5,970 nt of DNA, taken from positions 9,503-15,472 of the forward strand of contig MGTN01000001.1 in assembly GCA_001799475.1 (NCBI GenBank), given 5' to 3'. The position numbers were made by a program, and so were the translations under genes. The DNA comes from Desulfovibrionales bacterium GWA2_65_9 (lineage in GTDB: Bacteria > Desulfobacterota > Desulfovibrionia > Desulfovibrionales > Desulfovibrionaceae). The notes under the pieces are model-generated. The model made no database searches, was not told where the DNA came from, and saw nothing but the letters and a program-made list of their open reading frames with translations. This document shows positions 1 through 5,753 of the stretch, one piece after another (within the stretch, counting starts at the first letter, position 1; the number at the start of each line of letters is the position of its first letter).

Positions 1-486
1 TCGGTGCAGTCCAGCGCCACCGAGAGCGCCCCGCACCCGGCCCTGGGCAACTTCCTGGAATTCCTGGCCATGTGCTGCGCCATGGGCTACACCATCCTGC
101 TCAAGAAGCTCTCTGCGCGCTACTCGCCCCTGTTCCTCACAGCCACCCAGGCCCTCATCGGCTGCCTGTTCTTCCTGCCGCTCATGTTCCTGCCCGGCCA
201 GCGACTGCCCACGGAGTTCGTGCTCGTGCCCGCGCTCTCGGTCATCTACCTGGGCGCGGCCATCACCCTTGGTGCCTACGCGCTCTACAGCTACGGCGTG
301 AGCAAGATCCCGGCCAGCCAGGCCTCGGCCTTCATCAACCTGATCCCCGTGGCCACGGTGCTCATGGCCCGCTTCACCCTGGGCGAGGTCTTCGGCACAG
401 GCCAGTACCTGGCCTCGGCCCTGGTGCTGGTCGGGGTCTTCGTGAGCCAGGACAAGAAGGCGCGGCAGGCGGAAGCCCCGGCCTAG
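1..486 (+). CDS. EamA/DMT-family transporter, C-terminal part (5' end outside window)
   Basis: This is the 3' part of a drug/metabolite-transporter superfamily (EamA) membrane protein; the frame is open from the first base, so the true start lies upstream. About 161 residues are visible. After a short polar linker there are five hydrophobic segments: around FLEFLAMCCAMGYTILL, LFLTATQALIGCLFFLPLMFL, VIYLGAAITLGAYALYSYGV, AFINLIPVATVLMARFTLGE and YLASALVLVGVFVS. The pattern ASAFINLIPVATVLMA followed by a GE turn and a last helix is typical of the second EamA repeat, which carries the conserved 'L.P....L...LGE' signature. The tail is short and basic/polar (QDKKARQAEAPA), as expected for a cytoplasmic end. 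The family exports or imports small metabolites such as amino acids or nucleosides, but the substrate cannot be told from sequence. The GTG at position 4 is not a credible start because the repeat would lack its N-terminal half. Confidence 0.85.
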   Translation, partial: SVQSSATESAPHPALGNFLEFLAMCCAMGYTILLKKLSARYSPLFLTATQALIGCLFFLPLMFLPGQRLPTEFVLVPALSVIYLGAAITLGAYALYSYGVSKIPASQASAFINLIPVATVLMARFTLGEVFGTGQYLASALVLVGVFVSQDKKARQAEAPA

Positions 487-552
487 GGCCTGTTGTCCAA
501 AAGACGCTAACTGGCCCTGGACAGGCACCCGGCTGCCATGAGAGTAGCGCAC

Positions 553-1269
553 ATGCTCGAGCTGCTCGAAATCACCCATGCAGGCCAGCGCATCCTGGTG
601 CAGGTCCGGTACGACCGCTTCCGCACCCTGCGCCTGTCTGTCCGGCCAGAGGGCACGGTCCTGGTGCGCACGCCGCGCAGAACCAGCCAGGCGCAGATCC
701 GCTCGCACGTGGAGGGCAAGGCCGCGTGGATTCTTCAGCATCTGGAGCGCTTCCGCGCCCTGCGCGAGGCCGCGCCGCAGCCCCATGCCTACCTCAGCGG
801 GGAGATCCACGCCTACCTCGGACGCAGCTACATCCTGGAAACCCGTCAGGCCGAGCGCAACGCCGTGCGCCTGGAAGAGGACTGCCTGGTGGTGACCACG
901 GTCTTTCCGCCCAATCCGGAAAAGGTGCGCAAGCTGCTGGACGCCTGGCAGCTGGAGCAGGCGCGCGAGCTGTTCCTGCGCCTCATGCGCGAGCTGCACC
1001 CCCGCCTCGACGCCCTCGGGGTGCCGCGCCCGGCGCAGTTGAAGATCCGGGCCATGACCAGCCGCTGGGGCACCTGCTCCCGCTCCGGTTCCATCACCCT
1101 GAACCGGCACCTCATGCGCGCGCCGCTGGAGTGCGTGGAATACGTGGTGGCCCACGAGCTCTGCCATTTGCGGCACTTCGGCCACGATGCGCACTTCTAC
1201 GGCCTGCTGGAGCGCGTCCTCCCGGATTGGAAGGCGCGCCGGAAACGCCTGCGGGTGGTCCCAATCTAG
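553..1269 (+). CDS. YgjP-type zinc metallopeptidase (DUF45 / M48-like)
   Basis: A 238-residue protein of the YgjP-like metallopeptidase family. An N-terminal beta-rich region (about residues 1-45, with RYDRFRTLRLSVRPEG.VLVRTP, typical of the family) precedes a helical middle and a C-terminal gluzincin-type zinc site. The site reads HELCHLRHFGH: H201 and H205 of HExxH plus H211 are the likely zinc ligands, and E202 the catalytic base. The upstream SRWGTCS stretch (170-176) matches the family's conserved RWGSC motif. Length is normal for the family. I chose ATG 553 because GAGAG (540-544) lies 8 nt upstream; ATG 538, five codons earlier and in frame, has no clear ribosome-binding site but cannot be excluded. 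No signal peptide is seen, so it is probably cytoplasmic. Cellular substrates are poorly known for the family; some members are linked to restriction-modification loci, but no such genes are seen here. Confidence 0.85.
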   Translation: MLELLEITHAGQRILVQVRYDRFRTLRLSVRPEGTVLVRTPRRTSQAQIRSHVEGKAAWILQHLERFRALREAAPQPHAYLSGEIHAYLGRSYILETRQAERNAVRLEEDCLVVTTVFPPNPEKVRKLLDAWQLEQARELFLRLMRELHPRLDALGVPRPAQLKIRAMTSRWGTCSRSGSITLNRHLMRAPLECVEYVVAHELCHLRHFGHDAHFYGLLERVLPDWKARRKRLRVVPI

Positions 1270-1299
1270 GGGCGCTGCCCCTGGACCCCGGTCAAGGGG
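1269..1299. repeat. GC-rich tandem hairpin element after the metallopeptidase gene
   Basis: Starting at the last base of the stop codon, GGGGC-GCT-GCCCC (1269-1281) forms a 5-bp stem, and CCCC-GGTCAA-GGGG (1286-1299) forms a second 4-bp stem. There is no T-tract after either hairpin, so this is not a textbook intrinsic terminator, although it may stabilise or help end the upstream transcript. From memory, similar 'GGGGC-nnn-GCCCC-n-GGACCCC' phrases are common between genes in GC-rich Desulfovibrio-like genomes. Calling it a dispersed repeat is inference, since only one copy lies in this window. Confidence 0.4.
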
Positions 1300-1430
1300 A
1301 GAAATGTAATACCCAACATAAAAGACTGCGGCAGCTCACTCCAAGCCTGCCATAAACCTGCGCGGCCTCTTGAATGCCACTCAATCAAGGCGGCAGATAG
1401 AGCCTAAAATGATTTGTGAATTTTACGATT

Positions 1431-1482
1431 GCACTACAAAAAATAGATCTTTCTGGGACTTTTGTAGTGCGGATTTGTAGTG
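1431..1482. repeat. Perfect 11-bp inverted repeat plus a third half-site, in an AT-rich gap
   Basis: GCACTACAAAA (1431-1441) and its exact complement TTTTGTAGTGC (1460-1470) are separated by 18 nt. A further TTTGTAGTG (1474-1482) repeats the right arm in direct orientation, 13 nt further on. The centre contains the AGATCT palindrome (1445-1450). The element lies in a gap that is clearly AT-richer than the genes, 21 nt past the 3' end of the HD-GYP gene. It could form a hairpin ending that transcript, but the stem is AT-rich at its inner end and no T-run follows it, so an intrinsic terminator is not convincing. A recombinase or integration site, the end of a small mobile element, or a protein-binding site are alternatives. 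Function unknown. Confidence 0.6.
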
Positions 1483-1503
1483 AAGAGCTGCCCACCGGAC
1501 CCT

Positions 1504-2946
1504 TTACTCGGCATCTGAAAACTCAGCCGCAATAACCAAGAACTTCGCCTCCTCTTGAAGAAAGGCCTCCACCACCTCTGGGTCGAAGTGGGTGCCCCGT
1601 CCCTCCAAGATGATGGCCCGAGTTTCTTCGTGGCTGAAAGCGCGCTTGTACACGCGCTTGCAAATGAGCGCGTCGTAAACATCCGCCAAGGCCATGAGCC
1701 GCCCGGAGAGCGGAATGGCCTCGGCCTTGAGCCCGTTCGGATAGCCGCCCCCGTCCCACTTCTCGTGGTGCGAGAGGGCGACTTCCTGTGCTAGGTGGAG
1801 AAAGGAGGTCGGCCCAAGGCGTTTCACCGCAGCTTGGAGCGCTTCGTGACCATACTGCGGATGGCGTTTCATGATGTCGAACTCTTCGGCGTCCAGTTTG
1901 CCCGGCTTGAGCAGGATGGCGTCCGGGATGCCGACCTTGCCGATATCATGCAGAGGCGCGGACTGATACAAGAGGTCGATGTACTCCGACGTGAGTAGAT
2001 TCGCGTGCGGCCCCTTGGCCATCTGCTCAGCCAGCACGCGCACGTAGCGTTGAGTTCGCAGGATGTGGTTGCCGGTCTCGTTGTCCCTGGTCTCGGCCAG
2101 GGAAGCCAGGGCGATAATCGTCACTTCCTGGGTGGTCGCAAGGTCGCGGGTGCGCTCTTCCAGCGCACTGATCATGTCATTGGTGCGCTTAGCAATGGAG
2201 CCAAATTCGTCGTTGCTGACCACCGGAACGCGGGCACGCAGGTTGCCTTTGGAAACCGCATCCATGGCCTGCGACTGGAACCCAAAGAAGAGTCGCAAGT
2301 TGGTGGCGAAGGAAGATATGACCAATGTCGCCGCGCTCGTGAGGCAGAGCATGACGAAAAGCAAATCCTTGGCAACCCAGGACATGGCCACGGCCCAGTA
2401 TTCAGGCCCAGGCGTCAAGGGGAAATTCTCATGCACATCCTTGATGACGACAGCGGCGACGATCAGGGTGGTGAAAACAACACAGGCGCCCGCCAGGAAA
2501 CCGAATTTTCTGGTGACCGGCAGGTAGGCGCCTTCAAGCCGCCAGTCGATACCCAGCCTCCTTGCTTCGACGACAACCGTCCGTTCCCGCTGTAGGGCCA
2601 GCTCGAGGGAGAAGAAGAAGCCCAGAGCCACGGCCCCGACAAAGACTTTCACTCCATTCGCTGGCGGTGCCCCGAAGGCAAGAACCGGGTATATTCCAGC
2701 AACGATGGCGGCCAGCAGATAGAGTATCTGGTCAAGAGCAAGCTGGCGCAGGGACTGGGCATCACCAGGGTGTGAAGTGACTGTCGGTGGGAGCAGCAGA
2801 GCGCGCAGCGCACACATGGCCAGGAAGCATAGCACAAGGGAAGAAACCCAGTGCACGCGCGAGGCCGCCTCAATGACCGGGCAGACCCTCGTCCCGTACA
2901 GGGCGACCACTGCAGCCGTTATCATGGAATACACAAGCGCGCGCAT
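1504..2946 (-). CDS. Membrane HAMP/HD-GYP protein, probable c-di-GMP phosphodiesterase
   Basis: A 480-residue inner-membrane signalling protein. Six hydrophobic segments lie at about residues 4-24, 33-52, 70-91, 99-118, 149-168 and 190-212, and only a short loop (about 170-189) separates the last two. A HAMP domain follows (about 213-265; note NLRARVPVVSNDEFGSIA and the NxM..LEER end), then an HD-GYP domain (about 275-470). Metal-binding and catalytic residues appear complete: E290 and H294 (ETGNH), H333-D334 (HDIGK), H362 (KRHP), H393-H394, GYP 401-403 and D422 (ADVYDA). HD-GYP domains hydrolyse c-di-GMP, so this protein probably lowers it in response to a membrane or periplasmic signal. There is no GGDEF or receiver domain. 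The start at 2946 is fixed by GGAGGG 8 nt upstream and by the onset of membrane-like sequence; the frame stays open for 111 more codons upstream, but that part looks non-coding. It is divergent from msrAB. Confidence 0.9.
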   Translation of the reverse strand: MRALVYSMITAAVVALYGTRVCPVIEAASRVHWVSSLVLCFLAMCALRALLLPPTVTSHPGDAQSLRQLALDQILYLLAAIVAGIYPVLAFGAPPANGVKVFVGAVALGFFFSLELALQRERTVVVEARRLGIDWRLEGAYLPVTRKFGFLAGACVVFTTLIVAAVVIKDVHENFPLTPGPEYWAVAMSWVAKDLLFVMLCLTSAATLVISSFATNLRLFFGFQSQAMDAVSKGNLRARVPVVSNDEFGSIAKRTNDMISALEERTRDLATTQEVTIIALASLAETRDNETGNHILRTQRYVRVLAEQMAKGPHANLLTSEYIDLLYQSAPLHDIGKVGIPDAILLKPGKLDAEEFDIMKRHPQYGHEALQAAVKRLGPTSFLHLAQEVALSHHEKWDGGGYPNGLKAEAIPLSGRLMALADVYDALICKRVYKRAFSHEETRAIILEGRGTHFDPEVVEAFLQEEAKFLVIAAEFSDAE

Positions 2947-3121
2947 TATGGGTTCCCTCCGTACAGGCTGGAATGATTCAAAGGAACAACGGGTGGACCT
3001 GTATGCCGCATGCAGGTGGCACCCGGTCGTTGGCAGGAGCGCTAGCCCACCACCATTCCCCCTGTGTACGCGCCTTGCCGTAGGAAGCGCAAGCGGTTGT
3101 CGGTAATCGTCGCCTCTGCGG

Positions 3122-3241
3122 CTACACGCCCTGGACAAGTCCTTCGACGATCTCGCATAAATCGTTGACCGGTATGGCGTCATGCCTGGGTTCGATGTCC
3201 ACCAGGGGCTGCTGCTCATGCAAGCCACCGCCCCGGAGCAT
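3122..3241 (-). CDS. Possible 39-residue small protein or gene remnant
   Basis: ATG at 3241 opens a 39-codon frame ending at TAG (3122-3124), preceded by AGGAG only 3 nt before the ATG, which is closer than usual. The product is acidic towards its C-terminal half (for example PLVDIEPRHDAIPVNDLCEI) and looks more protein-like than the other two frames here, with most third positions G or C. I do not recognise it. It may be a small protein, the decayed 3' end of a lost gene, or chance. Its start codon overlaps the -35 box of the proposed rightward msrAB promoter, which counts somewhat against it. It would lie upstream of, and on the same strand as, the HD-GYP gene. Confidence 0.25.
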   Translation of the reverse strand: MLRGGGLHEQQPLVDIEPRHDAIPVNDLCEIVEGLVQGV

Positions 3242-3268
3242 TGACTCCTGTCTAAAACGGCATACATT
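3241..3268 (+). promoter_or_regulatory. Putative sigma-70 promoter of the msrAB-arsS cluster
   Basis: TTGACT (3241-3246, five of six matches to the -35 consensus) is followed after 16 nt by TACATT (3263-3268, four of six matches to the -10 consensus). Transcription would begin near 3275 and give a leader of roughly 33 nt before the ATG at 3308, with the Shine-Dalgarno inside it. The region is locally AT-richer than its surroundings. No operator is evident. This is pattern matching only. Confidence 0.45.
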
Positions 3269-3307
3269 TCTATTTGCATAAGCCACCCCTAATCGCGGAG
3301 CTTGGAC

Positions 3308-4432
3308 ATGAATAGAACCTGTGCCCTCTGCGTATTACTGCTGGCCCTGTCGGCCTCTGCTGCCAGCGCCGCCCCCCAAAAAGCGCAGGAACTCAAAGGA
3401 GAATCTATGAGTTCCGCAAATCTTGCGCTGGCCACTTTTGCGGGTGGCTGCTTCTGGTGCGTCGAGTCGGACTTCATCCACATCCCCGGCGTGCTGGAGG
3501 TCACCTCCGGTTACGCGGGCGGCGCAGAGAAGAACCCGACCTACAAACAGGTCTCTGCCGGTCAAACCGGCCATATGGAGTCGGTGCAGATCCGGTTCGA
3601 CCCGGCCAAGGTGAGCTACCGCCTGCTCGTAGAGTGGTTCTGGCGGCACCATGACCCGACTGACGCCGGTGGCCAGTTCTGTGACCGCGGCAGACAGTAT
3701 GGCCCAGCCATCTTTGTCCACAATGACGAACAGCGGCGCGAGGCCGAGGAGTCCAGAAAGCGCTTGGTGGACTCCAAGGTTTTGGCCAAGCCGGTGGTTA
3801 CGCCCATCATAGCCTACAGCACCTTCTATCCTGCCGAGGACTATCACCAGCGCTACTTTGAGAAGAACCCGGTGCGCTACAAGTTCTATCGCTTCAATTG
3901 TGGACGCGATAAAACCCTCAATGACCTGTGGGGGGTGGAGGCGGAAAGGCCATTTTCGGCCTACACGGCCGCTGCTGTGGCTCCCGGCGCTTGGCACAAG
4001 CCCAGCCGGGAGCAGCTGAAGACGAGGTTGACGCCCCTACAGTTCAAGGTCACCCAAGATAGTGGAACAGAGCCGCCCTTCAAGAACGAATACGACACCA
4101 ACAAGCGCGAGGGCATCTACGTGGACATCCTGTCCGGGGAGGCGCTGTTCAGCTCCAAGGACAAGTTCGACTCCGGCACGGGCTGGCCGAGTTTTGTGCG
4201 CCCCCTGGAGCCACACAACATAGTGGAGCGCGAGGACCGAACACTCTTGTTCTCCGTACGCACAGAGGTGCGCAGCAGGCTGGGTGACAACCACATCGGG
4301 CATGTGTTCTCGGACGGTCCCAAGCCGACGGGCCAGCGCTACTGCATGAACTCCGCAGCCCTGCGCTTCGTGCCCAAGGAAAACATGGAAAAGGAAGGCT
4401 ATGGAGCGTATCTGAAGCTCTTCACCAAGTAG
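3308..4432 (+). CDS. msrAB: Bifunctional peptide methionine sulfoxide reductase MsrA-MsrB fusion with signal peptide
   Basis: A 374-residue fusion that reduces methionine-S-sulfoxide (MsrA, about residues 40-205) and methionine-R-sulfoxide (MsrB, about 240-365). The MsrA catalytic Cys is C48 in FAGGCFWCVE, with E53 nearby; C198 in YRFNCGRDK is the likely resolving Cys. The MsrB catalytic Cys is C346 in RYCMNSAALRF, with GWPSF (292-296) and HIGHVF (329-334) conserved. The MsrB half has no other Cys: the usual zinc CxxC pairs are replaced (GIYVDILSGEALF, EVRSRLGDNH) and Thr291 stands where many members have the recycling Cys (SGTGWPSF). Residues 1-22 form a Sec-type signal peptide (hydrophobic LCVLLLALSASAASA), predicting export. 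ATG 3308 has GGAG 7 nt upstream. A second in-frame ATG at 3407 (Met34), after a strong AAAGGAGA, could give a cytoplasmic form. First gene of a likely operon with the next two. Confidence 0.95.
   Translation: MNRTCALCVLLLALSASAASAAPQKAQELKGESMSSANLALATFAGGCFWCVESDFIHIPGVLEVTSGYAGGAEKNPTYKQVSAGQTGHMESVQIRFDPAKVSYRLLVEWFWRHHDPTDAGGQFCDRGRQYGPAIFVHNDEQRREAEESRKRLVDSKVLAKPVVTPIIAYSTFYPAEDYHQRYFEKNPVRYKFYRFNCGRDKTLNDLWGVEAERPFSAYTAAAVAPGAWHKPSREQLKTRLTPLQFKVTQDSGTEPPFKNEYDTNKREGIYVDILSGEALFSSKDKFDSGTGWPSFVRPLEPHNIVEREDRTLLFSVRTEVRSRLGDNHIGHVFSDGPKPTGQRYCMNSAALRFVPKENMEKEGYGAYLKLFTK
3395..3409 (+). promoter_or_regulatory. Internal Shine-Dalgarno and alternative msrAB start
   Basis: AAAGGAGA (3395-3402) lies 5 nt (counted from GGAG) before an in-frame ATG at 3407-3409, just after the signal peptide and immediately before the MsrA domain. 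It is a better ribosome-binding site than the one at the first start. Translation from here would give a 341-residue protein without a signal peptide. The sequence shows the motif and frame directly; use of the site is inference. Confidence 0.5.
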
Positions 4433-4465
4433 AAACCGCTGGGAAAATGAGCTGAGGAGACCCCC

Positions 4466-4795
4466 ATGACCTATTATGATCCCAAAGATCTGGCCAAATT
4501 CGGCGACATCGGCAAAAACGCACCCGAGGCTGCCAAAAAATTCTTCGCCTACTACGAGGAAGTCTTTGCCGAAGGCGCCCTCACCGCGCGGGAGAAAGCC
4601 CTCATCGCCCTGGCGGTGGCCCACGCTGTGCAATGCCCCTACTGCATCGACGCCTACACCGGCACCTGCCTGGAAAAAGGCTCCAATGCCGACGAAATGA
4701 CCGAGGCTGTGCACGTTGCTGCGGCCATCCGGGGCGGGGCTACCCTGGTGCATGGGGTGCAGATGCGTAACATCCTGGACAAAAAAGCCTTCTAG
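4466..4795 (+). CDS. AhpD/carboxymuconolactone decarboxylase-family protein, arsenosugar-associated peroxidase-like
   Basis: A 109-residue all-helical CMD/AhpD-type protein. The core reads LTAREKALIALAVAHAVQCPYCIDAYT (split here as 39-53 and 54-65), with the redox CxxC pair C57-C60 and nearby H53 and D62, the usual AhpD active-site arrangement; H83 lies in the next helix. AhpD proteins act as disulfide reductases or peroxidases, usually as oligomers in the cytoplasm. The match to the family annotated as 'arsenosugar biosynthesis-associated peroxidase-like protein' is from memory and is supported by the arsS-like gene 7 nt downstream. AGGAG (4455-4459) lies 6 nt before the ATG, a strong site. 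It follows msrAB by 33 nt with no terminator, so co-transcription is likely. It could donate electrons to, or detoxify products for, its neighbours, but no substrate is shown by the sequence. Confidence 0.88.
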   Translation: MTYYDPKDLAKFGDIGKNAPEAAKKFFAYYEEVFAEGALTAREKALIALAVAHAVQCPYCIDAYTGTCLEKGSNADEMTEAVHVAAAIRGGATLVHGVQMRNILDKKAF

Positions 4796-4802
4796 CAGAA
4801 GC

Positions 4803-5753
4803 ATGGACGCAGCGACCTTCGCCGAGACCCTGGCCGCCCACGGCCTGCCGCCCCTGTGCAAAGGCACTCCGGACACCTTGCAGGTGAACGTGGGCTACCT
4901 GTGCAACCGGGCCTGCCGCCACTGCCACTTGGAGGCCGGGCCCGCGCGCACGGAGCGCATGTCACGCGTGGTCATGGACGAGGTGGTGGCCCTGGCGCGG
5001 CGCGCGCCTTTCGCCCTGGCCGATGTCACCGGCGGCGCGCCGGAAATGAACCCGGACATCGGCCACCTGCTCAGGGAACTGGCCGCCCTGACGCCCCGGC
5101 GCATCTTTCGCACCAACCTGGTGGCCTTGGAAGGACGCGAGGAACTGCTGGGGCTGCTTACCAGCGGTGGCTGGGGCATTGGGGCGTCGCTCCCGGCGGT
5201 GAACGCCGGGCAGGTGGACGGCGTGCGCGGGGACGGGGTGTTCGAGCGAAGCCTGAACATGCTGCGCCGTCTCAACGCCCTGGGCTACGGCCAGGGGCAA
5301 GGGCTGGAACTGCACCTGGTGTCCAACCCCGGCGGAGCCTTCCTGCCGCCCTCGCAGGCGGCGGCCACAAAGACCTTTCGGAGGGCCCTAGACCTCCAGG
5401 GTATCGTCTTCAACTCGCTGATGACCTTCGCCAATGTGCCCCTGGGCCGGTTCCGCAGCTGGCTCGAGGCCTCGGGCAACCTGGAGGACTATGAGGCGAG
5501 CCTGCGCCAGCGCTTCAACCCGCAGGTAGTCTGTGGGCTCATGTGCCGCAACATCCTTTCCGTGGGCTGGGACGGGCGCCTCTACGACTGTGATTTCAAC
5601 CAGGCCCTGGGCCTGGCCAGCGCCACGGCAGAGCACATAAGCGACTATCAGAGCCATAGCCCCCCGGACGAGGTGGCCATTCCCGTGGGCGAGCACTGCT
5701 TTGCCTGCACCGCTGGCTCCGGCTTCACCTGAGGCGGCGCTGTGGCGGCCTAG
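4803..5753 (+). CDS. arsS: Arsenosugar-biosynthesis-type radical SAM selenoprotein ArsS (TGA 5730-5732 read as Sec)
   Basis: A 316-residue radical SAM enzyme if TGA 5730-5732 is read as selenocysteine (Sec310), ending at TAG 5751-5753. The [4Fe-4S]/SAM motif is C34-x3-C38-x2-C41 (CNRACRHC), followed by TGGAPE (76-81), the SAM-contacting glycine motif of this family. Conserved ArsS landmarks follow: GVFERS...LRRLNALGYG (145-163), GIVFNSLMTF..VPLGRF (200-217), and a Cys-rich C-terminal domain with C244, C248 (MCRN), C263 (YDCDFNQ), C299 and C302 (HCFACTAGSG). The family normally ends ...CTAGxGSSC/U-GG-A; here the frame reads CTAGSGFT-TGA-GGAVAA, with TGA exactly at the Cys/Sec position. ArsS is thought to act on a methylated arsenical to form a dimethylarsinoyl-riboside precursor. 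The start is ATG 4803, 7 nt after the upstream stop; its SD (AGAAG) is weak, suggesting translational coupling. The symbol is by family resemblance; arsM is not in the window. Confidence 0.88.

Larger units (their letters stand above)
2947..3307. other. Divergent intergenic region between the HD-GYP gene and msrAB
   Basis: About 360 bases without a confident gene. It holds the HD-GYP Shine-Dalgarno (GGAGGG on the minus strand, 2955-2960), a plausible rightward sigma-70 promoter (3241-3268), the msrAB Shine-Dalgarno (GGAG 3297-3300), and a 39-codon minus-strand ORF of doubtful status (3122-3241). I looked for a c-di-GMP riboswitch on both strands because of the HD-GYP neighbour, but the conserved GCAAAGCC-like core of the GEMM class is absent. 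No tRNA, CRISPR or mobile-element end was recognised. The stretch 2961-3121 shows nothing I can name. Confidence 0.6.

Noticed and set aside
72..1355. A 427-codon open frame on the plus strand.
   Set aside because: It is a shadow: Pro/Ala/Arg/Gly-rich, overlapping the transporter and metallopeptidase genes in another frame.
1366..1394. CTTGA...TCAAG hairpin in the 1270-1503 gap.
   Set aside because: A short 5-bp stem with a long loop and no T-run; not above chance.
2005..2595. Plus-strand open frames across the HD-GYP gene.
   Set aside because: They are antisense shadows of a well-supported gene and show no recognisable domain.
2947..3279. A 111-codon upstream extension of the HD-GYP frame to ATG 3279.
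   Set aside because: It is rich in Ser, Arg and Cys with no domain character, and a strong GGAGGG site sits right before ATG 2946, where membrane sequence begins.
2947..3300. Cyclic-di-GMP riboswitch near the HD-GYP gene.
   Set aside because: No GEMM core (GCAAAGCC-like and GGUAG-like segments) was found on either strand.
3302..3307. TTG start at 3302 for msrAB.
   Set aside because: ATG 3308 is two codons later with correctly spaced GGAG; the TTG would leave almost no spacing to it.
4716..4802. Longer arsS start at 4716 inside the AhpD-like gene.
   Set aside because: The 29 extra codons overlap the AhpD-like coding sequence in another frame and do not resemble an ArsS N-terminus.
4037..4876. 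A 279-codon minus-strand open frame.
   Set aside because: It is antisense to msrAB and the AhpD-like gene, both of which have intact family motifs.
5730..5732. TGA as the true end of the arsS product.
   Set aside because: The conserved Gly-Gly follows in frame, the TGA is at the family's Cys/Sec column, and a SECIS-like hairpin lies downstream. A plain nonsense mutation of a Cys codon remains a lesser possibility.
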